Assembly: GCF_041381155.1 (NCBI RefSeq)
Contig: NC_091135.1
Coordinates: 57,425,997 to 57,489,996, forward strand
Direction of reading: 5' to 3'
Length of the DNA: 64,000 nucleotides
Source of the DNA: Argopecten irradians
Lineage: Eukaryota; Mollusca; Bivalvia; Pectinida; Pectinidae
The first letter of the stretch is position 1, and every line of letters begins with the position of its first letter. This document shows positions 10,568 through 21,270 of this stretch, piece after piece. The position numbers and the translations under genes were made by a program. The notes below the pieces were generated by a model. The model saw only the letters and a program-made list of their open reading frames with translations, did no database searches and was not told where the DNA came from.

Positions 10568-10922
10568 TGATTTACTTGCGAGAGACCTTAAATCAATATT
10601 TCGACAGAGTAGAAATGATATTCATCATTTGAACAATATTTGGTGTTTATTCGTGTAGAAATATGCCTAATTAACACAAAAAAATAATGTTAAATAATTT
10701 ATTTCGCCTGTGGTGCATGTGCAATCAGTACTTTATTCCATATAGAATATAGTGCCACGGAATTTTTTCGGGATGCAATTAATTATTTTTCATATTTTTA
10801 ACTTGAAGTAAAAATAGGAGCTCAAACTTTTCATTGGTGGTTATAGTGTAAAGTAAGTAACTTTTGTAACTGAAGAAAAATACTAAATGATTTACTTGCG
10901 AGAGACCTTAAATCAATATTTC
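10568..10922 (+). mobile_element. MITE copy C, flanked by 35-bp direct repeats
   Basis: The body (10603-10887) is a plus-oriented relative of copies A and B, sharing ATGATATTCATCATTTGAAC with B and TTTGTAACTGAAG with A. It lacks the CCACCGC terminus. A 35-bp direct repeat (TGATTTACTTGCGAGAGACC...) sits at 10568-10602 and 10888-10922. Confidence 0.8.
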
Positions 10923-12372
10923 TATGATTTATGAATTTAATACAACTACAGATTTTTCCTTTCATTGTAACTTACAAAGAAATATTTGTCTTTTGATTAG
11001 TTTTCTTGTCGGTAGCATTTACTTGAAAACTAAATGCTTTTTACAAAATTCTTTCATTGTATGATCATATAAATAAGAAAACTGACTAGCAGCACGAGTT
11101 TCAAAAGTCTTAACCAAGTGAAAAATGGAATAGATTGCAATATTAAAAGACTTAAAATGAACAATTATTCAACCTTAAATAGAATTGATTAAAAATATAC
11201 AGACTTGTTAGCAGAGCTTTTCTTGAAGATTTGTAAACTAAAAATGTATTTAAAAATGACAATATAATTTTCAATACTGAAAGTTTACTATCTAAATATT
11301 ATGATAACTTGATCATTTACCAACACAAGAAAGTAATTTGTAGTACATGTATACAATTTAATTAACACATTAATTAAAATAAGCACTGCACTTTAGGGGC
11401 TTATTTTTCCCCACTGACTTGAAACCGAAGCTAAAAATATCTTAACATACACTTTATCAAATTTATCCACCGTTTTGATTTTAGCTTTAGCACTAAACCC
11501 AATTAAAAAAAATGTCCTACATTATTATATTATGTATTCATGTCCATCATTTGGCACGGTTATCAAAGTGAATAAAGAAACAAGTGATTTTAGAACATAT
11601 AAAATCTCTAAACATATTTTTCTGATGTTCATAATTAAACATAAAACAATACACATAATGTAATCAAAAGTCACCATTTTCTTCGTTATTGTCTGACAAA
11701 TGCAGAAGATATTCATTTTTTCATATTGATGAAAAACCTACAAATGATTTATAAAGCAAAATGATTAATCAGTACCTAGATGATTTTACTTTTCATAGCA
11801 ATAAAATAAATTCATGCTCCTCTTCAGATTAACCCTGTTTCTCCAGATCATTCTCTACATATTTAAATAGCTAAGGGAATTATCTCCCTTCTTAACATTA
11901 TTCTTTTATAATTCAATTTTGCTTGTTACGAGCATTTTCATTGGTTTATTTAGAGTACACTCAGATTTTTGTGTTATATCTCCATAACATAAAAAATATA
12001 TTCAAGTTAATCCTTATATAATTTGAAATATAATAATTATTGCTTTCTATTTAAATACAATAAGTTTCCAAATCAAAATATATGATAAACCAGACAACCT
12101 GTAAATTTATCAACAAACTAGATATCATTTTCCTGTGATACAAGGTATTTGTACGTTTTAAGCTCAACAACAGTATCGACAACTGTGTAAATTGGCACCA
12201 CAGAGTGGGCATGTATACCATGGTCAGGGTATAAAATAACACATATAAACATACAGCGATTCAAATCATTCTCTAAATATCTTCATTATTTCATGCACAG
12301 GTTCCGTTAACTCATTGAAAATCTTCCCAAAAAAATTGACTTAAAATACACATTAGATATTCCTCCAAATGA
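10923..12372. other. AT-rich intergenic sequence
   Basis: Downstream (3') of the minus-strand armadillo gene. No supported exon or repeat array. It presumably contains that gene's 3' UTR at its right edge, but no clear polyadenylation signal could be chosen. Confidence 0.4.
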
Positions 12373-12670
12373 CTACTCCGCAGCTAGCACTTCCTGTTGC
12401 ATTAGAGAGTTACTGGATTTCTGCGAGTCTAGGGACATCTGGCTGGCACTAAGGTTGGCTTCGATTGGCTGTAAAGGTGTGTTGGCCATCCGCGGTGTCG
12501 CAGCAGTGTTGGTCATTCTTGATGACCTCCCTGTGACCCCTCCGTCATCTGCCATTAGGTTTGATAAACTCCTCGTGTTGGCATTTGATTCATCCAGACT
12601 GAGCATTGTAATTGGACGGTTCTCATTAATACCTTCAGGCTTGAATCCAATCAAACTTGGTCTTCCCTCA
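12373..12670 (-). CDS. ANKAR: Last exon of armadillo-repeat gene (ANKAR-like C-terminus)
   Basis: On the minus strand, acceptor TTTATTTTCAG is followed by an exon that supplies T to finish a Pro codon, then EGRPSLIGFKPEGINENRP, and ends QQEVLAAE with TAG at 12375-12373. The last about 75 residues are low-complexity, rich in Ser, Asn, Ala, Met and Gln, and look disordered. The frame joins exactly to the exon at 13297, giving GLPPIP|EGRPSLIG. The PPIPEGRPSL stretch following an armadillo block suggests ankyrin and armadillo repeat-containing protein (ANKAR). No catalytic role is known for that family. Confidence 0.65.
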
Positions 12671-13296
12671 CTGAAAATAAAGAAAGTTTCAATTATATAT
12701 AAGCACACCAGGATTATATTCTTATTTGAAATCCATTCATTTAATGTTCCCTCCATTATAGATATCAATTGAGATCTACATGACAATTTGGTTCTTATCC
12801 TACGACATGCTACTCGGCTTTTTCCAATGTTCATTTTCATAATTATTTGTTTTGTTAAAAAATCTGTGCTAAATTGACAAATACTTTATATTACATTTAA
12901 GATGTACTACAAGTACAATCTAAAACTGATTAGATTGATTCACTTTTGAAGATCCAGTGTATCATGCTACTACATTAGAGAGTTATGGAATTAAGTTATC
13001 CAGTAAGAACAAGTTATCTCTTAGTCATCATATACTGTTTAGCCGCATATTTTAGCGGGTATACATATGTAATATTTTCAGATTTCGCGGGACATTGCTA
13101 TGATCCCAAAAATTTGATCCGCGAAGTACTGAGAAATGGTTGAACATACCCTTAAATCCATATCGCGAAAATTGGATTTTCTCTTTTTAGATCAAATTGC
13201 GAAAATTTTGGTTCGCTAAAATAACCAGCTATTCAGTATAAATCTTTTAAGAAATGTATAATGCTGACACACACCACCTAATGACAGACAACTTAC
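12671..13296 (-). other. Last intron of ANKAR-like gene
   Basis: Bounded by a GTAAGT donor (13296-13291) and a TTTTCAG acceptor. AT-rich, nothing else seen. Confidence 0.6.
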
Positions 13297-13416
13297 GGGA
13301 TAGGTGGCAGACCAATCTTCTTGTAATGTTTCCAGCTCTCCAGGAAGGCCGGGCTTATCTTACTCTGCTTCGTGTAGTACAAAAGGACTCGGATCAGGTA
13401 TGGATTGGAGCGACAC
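13297..13416 (-). CDS. ANKAR: Penultimate exon of ANKAR-like gene
   Basis: A 120-nt minus-strand exon after acceptor TTTGCCTGTAG and before donor GTAAGT. It gives G to complete a Lys codon, 39 codons, then CC. The reading includes CRSNPYLIRVLLYYTKQSK and FLESWKHYKKIGLPPIP. It is the last armadillo-type helix set, followed by a conserved-looking WKHYKKIGLPPIP linker. The frame on the opposite strand is a shadow. Confidence 0.7.
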
Positions 13417-13798
13417 CTACAGGCAAACACAAAATTTTAGATCAAAACAGCAAAATGTCACTGATACACAGGTAATGAACAGTGCTGATCATCAAAATAT
13501 GCAGGTAGGAATTATTTTACAGCACCTGTCTTTTTTTTAATGTGATCACATTTGTTTTAGTATTGATCTAATTAGTAGTTTATATTTTGAAATGGGTGCA
13601 TCAACAACTTCAGATTAGAATAAAGCTACAAAAGCTTGATGTTGTAAGTATATAGTTGGTGATTACTAGTATATAGTTGGTGATTACACCAAATAATGTA
13701 CTAAATTCTCGTCAAAGAGACATTTTCATTTTCGATATTTTACATGAGACCAATGAAAGAAGATATTCATTAATGGTCTATCACAGTGTATGTGGCAG

Positions 13799-13866
13799 GG
13801 TAATTAATTATGTAATTAATTAAGTTATTAATTAATTATGTAATTAATTAAGTTATTAATTAATTT
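13799..13866. repeat. AT-only palindromic tandem repeat
   Basis: About 30-bp units built from TTAATTAATTATGTAATTAATTAAG. Each unit is self-complementary and so the strand can form cruciforms. It sits in an intron. Confidence 0.8.
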
Positions 13867-14724
13867 ATGTAATTAGTATTAGTGTAATTATGTATAGTTA
13901 TAAATTAAGCTGCACCCCTGCACTACATGTATGTGTTGTCCCAGTACTGTCTATATGCCACTGTCTTGTTTATCTGTATACCTTTATATTACCTGGAATG
14001 AGAGAGTGCATGGATGGATGAGCACATTCTTTGATTATAGGTGTGGGTAGGTACCAGTCAGGTGACTTACCTGGCTGGTCAGCAGATTGTTTTTATTGAT
14101 TTTATTGGTTTATAGATATAATAATGTATGTTTTTATTGGTCAAACTTTCCCTCCAAAATTCTATCTTTGGAGAACTTTCCTTTGTCTGTGGGCAGTTCA
14201 CAGAGAGAGTTAAATGAGAGCAGTTGTGTTTTGGTTTCTCAGATATTTTGTGAAATTTGGATTTGTCTAGGAGGAAATTCTTCTACTTCTGTAAGTCTTC
14301 TTTTTCTATTTCTTACTAATATTGTATATCCTGTGCAATGTTCATAAAGTAAATTATTTATATTTATTTGCCTTATTTTGGTAAAATTATCAGAATGTAT
14401 TAAACTATTTTTGAATAAGTTAAACTGACTTGAAAGTGTAAAAGCTTAAGTATGTATTTTAATTTAAGAGTAATTGTCTATTTATATAGACAATTTGATA
14501 TAAAGTGATATGTATATATTGATCTCTATTATAACCGTCATAGAGATGGAAAATCAGTGTTTTATATGGAGATATTTTATCAGTTTAGACCTTTTTGTGA
14601 TATTATGTATTTTATTCATGTATAGGACCCTGGGTCGAAAGATCAAAATGTAACAAAGATCGAAGCCTAATTGTGTATTAGAATATGATGTAAGTAACGC
14701 ATTGATAGTGTTATATGTTGTAGT

Positions 14725-14885
14725 GTCTAAGTGGGTAGATTATCTCCCCTTAGACGAGAGTAACTTATTGTATAGTTGTAAAGGGGCGAATTGTCTCCCC
14801 CTGATATTATATGGTATAGAGGAGACAGATTGTCTCCCCTGACTTTAGATTATAGAGGGAACAGATTGTCTCCCTTTGCATTGAT
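14725..14885. repeat. Degenerate 50-bp repeat with TCTCCCC core
   Basis: Four imperfect units share GATTGTCTCCCCT separated by about 50 bp of AT-rich sequence, with loosely complementary AGGGGA/GGGGCG segments. In the intron of the ANKAR-like gene. Confidence 0.6.
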
Positions 14886-15245
14886 TATAGATAGCAGAAG
14901 CTATTAGTGTAAAGCCTAATTTATAATAGTTGTTCTAGAGTTTATAAATAGATTAACTCTAATGTTATTTATATATATTGTGAATCTGATGTTGATATAC
15001 TGTAGGCTACACAGGGATCTTGTATGTATGTATGATTAATATGAATGTTATGTTATTATGTATAACTGAAATGTGAACTTGTACTAAATGAGTCTTGTTT
15101 AATCTTGTTAAAAACTCTACAGATTGTGTTATTATTTTCTAACAAACTACCCATCTGTAACCACTGGGACCTAACCCAACCCAGCAACATGTACATTGTC
15201 AGATAATGATGTTACTAGTTGTACATCCCTGATATTAAGCCTTAC

Positions 15246-15393
15246 TTATTGAGGAGTTGCCTCTCAGCCAAGTGGTTGTAGGAGAGATACCCAAGAGCGA
15301 TAGCAGCATTGCCTCGAACCTGTTCAGCCTTGTGTTGCAGTAGGGTACTGAGATATTCTACAGCTTGAATTGACACCATAGCCGAAGGTACAC
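15246..15393 (-). CDS. ANKAR: Armadillo-repeat exon of ANKAR-like gene
   Basis: A 148-nt minus-strand exon after acceptor CTGATTAACAG and before donor GTAAGG. It gives two bases to the first codon, 48 codons, then AA. The reading contains VSIQAVEYLSTLLQ and the armadillo-repeat signature QVRGNAAIALGYLSYN, then RQLLN. RGNAAxALGYLS(Y/F)N is a classic third-helix armadillo pattern and the best basis for the family call. It joins in phase to 13297-13416 (AA+G = Lys). Armadillo proteins serve as binding scaffolds; ANKAR's partner is not known. Confidence 0.75.
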
Positions 15394-16817
15394 CTGTTAA
15401 TCAGATATTTGAGGTTAATCAACTATTCATTAAAACTTTTCAATTTTATATATTTGTACAGACATCTTAGCAAGACCTATACACTACCAGATGAGAGTTG
15501 TTATGTTAGATACAAATTGCTTTATAATACTCCATAATGATGTAATATTGTCTAATTTTATATTTTAGAAAGAAAATTATATTAGCCTCTACACCTTTTT
15601 GACTGATGTTTTGAGAATTAAACCCTTGAGTAAGAAATATGTGGAGGCCCACATTTTTGAAAAGTTGTCCACACCTTCTTGACCAGAATGATGTTTTGGG
15701 AAACAAGAGTTATTGTGTGAATGTTCATGTGCTAGAAATTTGTTTTTTTTTTACTTGATCCAAATTTGAAGATGGCCGCCATCTCAAAAAACACATTACC
15801 CTCCGTATATAATATTGTTCAAAACAATTGCATGAAAAGAAATTCACAAAACCATATTTAAAAAAAAAAAATGGTTCAACCCTTCAAATATGTGTGAACA
15901 AGACAGTATTTATTCAGAAATCTAGGAATTTAGAGCCAAATCAAATTATCTAATTCCACCCTAACGTTTACACTAAACAGTTACAAATTGTGTTTGCATG
16001 ATATAAAAAAAAGGAAAACAAAAGTACATAATTATACACAATAAGAGCTAAAAGACTAAATAAGATATGTGTATACATACTATAATGGAGTACATGGGAG
16101 CTGATGACTTATTCTTTTCTATGTTTTGCTTTGCTTTTTATTTCTTCAGAAAATCAATACAAGATGATAATGCTACAGTTATAGCTATAAAACCTAATGT
16201 AATTTAAGCTTAAACTTATTTAAATTTAAATATATTCCTCTTTGTCAGTAGGAGTAGGGCATTATTAATGGTAATTACATATTCAGCTTTACGGCTTCAG
16301 TGTCTAATTTTCTCTAAATAATGTATAAGGCTGTATTGATTACAGAAAATTAGTAGACACAAACTGACCAATTATTTCCAGACCAGATCTATCTAGGCTT
16401 TTTTTTCTGAATTAATGTATTTAAATTAGCATGGTTTCCGATGTATACAACTCCATTATTAATAGTGAATCTCAATTGCATCACGAGCCTGGATTTAATA
16501 TAACAACAGCCAAAACATTGCTCTTTGCTTAGTTTTACGTTCTTTTAACAGCCATTGTCATGTAGCCAGGTTCGATGGCGGAGGCAATTGAACCGGAGTA
16601 CCGGTGTCATATAAAATTTTGACCCCCCATTAAATATTGACCCGGGTCAATATTTTATGCATAAAATATTGACCCCCCCTATAAAAATATTGATCCCCCC
16701 TAATGCAGTATAATCATTGATAAACTGCACCCCTAAATATATACATTGTAGTCCTGAGAAGTAATATCATCAGTACCTATGGGTTTGCTCAGGTAATACA
16801 CAAGGTGTCACACTTAC
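15394..16817 (-). other. Intron of ANKAR-like gene
   Basis: AT-rich. The overlapping perfect palindromes at 16632-16670 are listed separately; nothing else was supported. Confidence 0.5.
16612..16712. repeat. Overlapping perfect palindromes within TTGACCCCCC repeats
   Basis: AAATATTGACCC|GGGTCAATATTT at 16632-16655 is a perfect 24-bp palindrome. It overlaps AATATTTTATG|CATAAAATATT at 16649-16670, a perfect 22-bp palindrome. TTGACCCCCC or TTGATCCCCCC motifs flank it three times. This looks like a small foldback element. Confidence 0.85.
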
Positions 16818-16845
16818 CTGTAAGTGTGGGGATGGCACCCTGGGG
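16818..16845 (-). CDS. Possible 28-nt micro-exon of ANKAR-like gene
   Basis: Ends at a strong CAG|GTAAGT donor (intron from 16817 down). In the phase demanded by the next exon the frame is open for nine codons, reading PQGAIPTLT and then G. An in-frame TAG at 16848-16846 lies directly upstream, so the acceptor must be that ATGTAG. GAIPTL is the usual opening of an armadillo repeat (GAIPxLxxLL), which favours the call; the weak polypyrimidine tract and tiny size count against it. Confidence 0.4.
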
Positions 16846-18890
16846 CTACATGTATATACCTTTATATGACTGGACTCCAGACTGGACACTGTATATCTAT
16901 ATACATGAATAGGCCTGCCCCATGTATCATTAAAGGTGACAAGTTGAAAGTATGGATTAATTATAGTGTTATCATGGGACTATTAATACAGTTTTTGTTG
17001 AATTTTTATGTTGTTTTTAAAAAACAAAGTATTTATAAATATACATATTATATACAAAGCATATACATTTTCTGTATAACTGGGATTTACATGTACACTG
17101 TGTATTTAACATTGCAGTATAAATGAAATGTGATATTAGGGAAGAAATAATTTTACATGTTATTAAATGATCATAATAATTAAGAAAATGTAAAGCAAAA
17201 AACAAAGATTAAATAAAGGTGTTAATTTGTTAAATGAAAACAGAAAACAACATGTTAATTCATGTAAAAGCATTATAAACCTTAATTATGACGACATGTT
17301 AATTTTTAAACATATCGACATCCTCGATACTCCATGGATTACTATCACTAACGTTAGTATCAACGTCACTGCTTCTTTTGAATCGAAAACATTGTGATAT
17401 TGAAACAGAAAAACAACATATTTTAAGAATAATTTTTAAAACTATCGTGGCTTTTTAGCGTGTCAATATTTTCGCGATGTCAGTCTCAAACAGTTCGCGG
17501 TGAATAGTAATGTCTACGCTGTGTATCCAAAATCTTCCAAGTCATATTTTAAGATTTGCACGATCGGATGTATTCACGGGAATCAAATTATAGCAAAATA
17601 GCGCGACAATTTCAACACCGCAAATAATTTCATTTCTGCAGTAATAGCTAGGCCCAACAATCAAACAATAAACAGTTATATAAATAGCATTTGGATTTGA
17701 GAAGGTCTGAAAAAACTCCTAGCATATAGGACGTTGACTTTTTTTTTATCTGGGATTAATTGATTTTGTTAATATTCTTACTTATTAATACGGTCAAAGT
17801 TAGTGGCATACTAGTATTTAAAGGCCTGATACCTTTCCGAGACGGCTTTTATTTTTTATATGACTGTAAATAAAACGAGATCGATAATTTTATAGAGTCG
17901 CAAAAGTTATTAACTTATCGTTAATACTATACACTTGTCATCACATTCTGAACATTTTATTTCAAATAAATAAAAAAAAAAATCTATAACGCGGGTCGTC
18001 TTATGTTTCCTACCGTCGCCCTAAGTACCGCACGGTAGTTGACTATCACACTGCGTCAGACGACAAAAATTGAATACGAAGGAAATCTTGCATATGTTTG
18101 GTGTGGTAACCACATCTTAGGTCATTGATATGTATTTTTCTTATGATATTAATGATTTTCAGAAACCTTTACATTTTTGCTCCGGAAAGGTAGTGGCAGT
18201 TATGTATACATATGTCAAAAATGTTTTTAAACCGTTTTAATTAACATATTATCTCTGATAAACGTATGTATTTTAATGACATGTATAAATTACGTTAAAA
18301 GTGGGTTAAGTGTGTTTACGACATTAATCCGTGTTAATCCGTTAAAGCACGATGTTAATCCGTGATTCCTGTTTGAGATTGTCGGAGCGTTTTGACTCAG
18401 ATACAAATGTATTAATGGCACTAGTAGTATTTAAGAAAATACATCCGGCATTTGTTTATCCATTGGTATGTAATATTTCTCCAGCTTTTAATTACAGACA
18501 TGTTAATTAAGTTATGTGTAATTAAAATCGCTGTTTGTTAAAGATCTCTTGTGCAGTAAGTGGAGCGTTGGATTAACCAGATTAATATTAATTTGCATCG
18601 TATATAGTTACAGTTTCATATTAACTCTTACAGGTTAAAGTCCTTAGATCATATTCTGACATCATTTTTGCTTTTTTTAGTTCTATATGTGTATGTGGGT
18701 GGGATAAGATAATCAAAGCATACCTCAGAGATGGCTTCATCAGCTCATCAGTTCTAAAAACTTGTGCCTAATCTCTTTGTACATATTAGGTCATTGAAAC
18801 ATATTTAAAGTAAAAAAATATGTTTTCGCCGAATTTTTTTTATCTGGATCCTTCAAACGAATGGAGGTTAGGGAGAGGTCCAAATATATG
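16846..18890. other. AT-rich region, intron or upstream of ANKAR-like gene
   Basis: No supported exon. At 17316-17345 there is a fragment (CATCCTCGATACTCCATGGA) related to the inverted repeat at 22086-22241. The remaining ANKAR domains (ankyrin repeats and other armadillo repeats) would be expected on the minus strand here or beyond but were not found. Confidence 0.4.
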
Positions 18891-18894
18891 TAAG

Positions 18895-19945
18895 GTGTTA
18901 CTAATCCTCAAGTCCCTGTGATCTACACGATATGTATCGGTGCTGTATGGTACAACTGTTACTTATCCTCAAGTCCCTGTGATCTACACGATATGTATCG
19001 GTGCTGTATGGTACAACTGTTACTTATCCTCAAGTCCCTGTGATCTACGCGATATGTATCAGTGCTGTATGGTACAACTGTTACATTATCCTCATGTCCC
19101 TGTGATCTAAGCGATATGTATAAGTGCTGTAAGGTACAACTTTTACTTATCCTCAAGTCCCTGTGATCTACGCGATATGTATCGGTGCTGTAAGGTACAA
19201 ACTGTTACTTATCCTCAAGTCCATGTGATCTACGCGATATGTATCGGTGCTGTAAGGTACAACTGTTATACTTATCCTCAAGTCCCTGTGATCTACGCGA
19301 TATGTATCGGTGCTGTATGGTACAAACTGTTACTTATCCTCAAGTCCCTGTGATCTACGCGCTATGTATCGGTGCTGTATGGTACAACTGTTACTTATCC
19401 TCAAGTCCCTGTGATCTACGCGCTATGTATCGGTGCTGTATGGTACAACTGTTACTTATCCTCAGGTCCCTGTGATCTACGCGCTATGTATCGGTGCTGT
19501 ATGGTACAACTGTTACTTATCCTCAGGGTCCCTGTGATCTACGCGCTATGTATCGGTGCTGTATGGTACAAACTGTTACTTATCCTCAAGTCCCTGTGAT
19601 CTACGCGCTATGTATCGGTGCTGTATGGTACAACTGTTACTTATCTTCAAGTCCCTGTGATCTACGCGATATGTATCGGTGCTGTATGGTACAACTGTGA
19701 CTAATCCTCAAGTCCCTGTGATCTACGCGATATGTATCGGTGCTTGTATGGTACAACTGTTACTTATCCTCAAGTCCCTGTGATCTACGCGATATGTATC
19801 GGTGCTGTATGGTACAACTGTTACTTATCCTCAAGTCCCTGTGATCTACGCGATATGTATCGGTGCTGTATGGTACAACTGTTACTTATCCTCAAGTCCC
19901 TGTGATCTACGCGATATGTATCGGTGCTGTATGGTACAACATGTT
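18895..19945. repeat. 60-61-bp minisatellite, about 17 copies
   Basis: Unit contains CTTATCCTCAAGTCCCTGTG, ATCTACGCGATATGTATCGG and TGCTGTATGGTACAACTG. Copies vary by CG/CA and GATATG/GCTATG changes, and the GCTATG variant forms a block in the middle (19360-19620). Plus and minus frames through it rotate with the 60/61 period and are not genes. Repeats are contiguous without spacers, so this is not CRISPR. Confidence 0.95.
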
Positions 19946-21270
19946 CTCTCGTGACATCATGTGAACTTTTAATGCATAGTAATGAGCACGTATGCATGTC
20001 TCCAACCTACCCTAATAATATTAGATACATGATATTGAGAAAACTTATGATATGCAATGTCCACGATTCAAAAATGTCTCGTCCCTGTGTCACGCCTTCA
20101 ACCTTGATTTATAATAAATTCATTACAATGGTTTGAAAAGCATCCTACCAAGTTTTCACTGTTCTGTTATACATATTTGATTCAGACTCTTTTTTTTATT
20201 AGTGTAAATGATATTAGAGAGGAAGTAATGTACAAAACGAAGAGAACACAAGCACAAGAGTTATTCCCCTTTAATCACGATATGCTTAAAATATTCGCGC
20301 TTTGTGGCAAGACTCGTATACGTCCCTTGTACATATGTAGCCTAGCCACCATATGTTCTGTGCAGGAAGAGAAAGTATATAACATCGCTTGTTTGTTTAA
20401 TCCCTTTTCAATTTGATTTAATTGAAATAAAATTTTGCTGGAATTAAATCTTATGTAGCATTGTAAATGTTCCTCCTTCGAAACTGTACTTACGATTAAT
20501 ACTAATTTTACTACTGTTTTAATTTAAAAAGAAATATATCTAAAAACTTATTTGACATGATTTGCAGAAAAATGTTAAGAGTTTTCCTAACGCAACAGGC
20601 TATTTCAATACACTTGATCCAAAGATCTGTCTTCAAAAAGGTCGGGCGGGAGAAGGGGATTGGGCGTTGAGGTCCAAATAAGCTAAAGCTATATTGTGAA
20701 TTTAGTAAAATGATAGGAATACACACTTGCAGAAAATACTCCGAATTAGGTTTCCTGTAATTCACGGCACGCACGCCTTTTTCGATATCTTTCAGAATAA
20801 GATAGCAGACAAATATCGCCATGAAGCAGCCTTAGATGACCGATAAATGACAGATAGGACCCAGGTGAAATCTAATCCCACGCAGACTAATGAACGAAAT
20901 CGACATGGAAAATCAGATTTCAGTTTAGGTTACTGATGCCGGAGTGACCGACAAATCTTATTTGCTTACTAATGTCCAGAGAGACATGCTTTGGCCATCA
21001 ATGATCCACGGACACCTCTTAGAGCTCTCATTGGTCATATATATATAGAAATCTTCCGTCCGTCCGTCCTTCAGAGCTACGTCATCGCAGCTAATATATA
21101 TGATGTCTGACTGTTATTATTAAGAAGGGAACCGTATTTTGCTAACGTTCAGGATTTGCTCAATCAGGCACATCCAACATCAAGAGTGATGATTGGTAAT
21201 ATTACTTGACGAACAAACAAATTATGAGACATAGGTAAAACGTGCTGGGCACAATTTTATCGTTATTCAT
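19946..21270. other. Intergenic or intronic stretch with one weak exon candidate
   Basis: On the minus strand an ATG at 20822 opens 32 codons (MAIFVCYLILKDIEKG..., ending YFLQ) to a GTGTGT donor at 20726. Its end phase (0) would fit the start phase of the micro-exon at 16845, so it could be a first exon of a shortened ANKAR-like gene. There is no family support. No other feature was seen. Confidence 0.25.

Larger units (their letters stand above)
13417..15245 (-). other. Intron of ANKAR-like gene with simple repeats
   Basis: AT-rich intron. It contains the palindromic ATTAATTA array near 13799-13865 and the degenerate TCTCCCC repeats near 14730-14880, listed separately. The plus-strand frame at 14087-14347 has no support. 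Confidence 0.55.

Noticed and set aside
18959..19700. Short frames over the 60-61-bp minisatellite
   Set aside because: Unit length changes between 60 and 61 break any frame, and text repeats in several frames.
18895..19945. Possible CRISPR-like array
   Set aside because: Units are contiguous 60-61-bp tandem copies with no unique spacers, in a eukaryotic genome.
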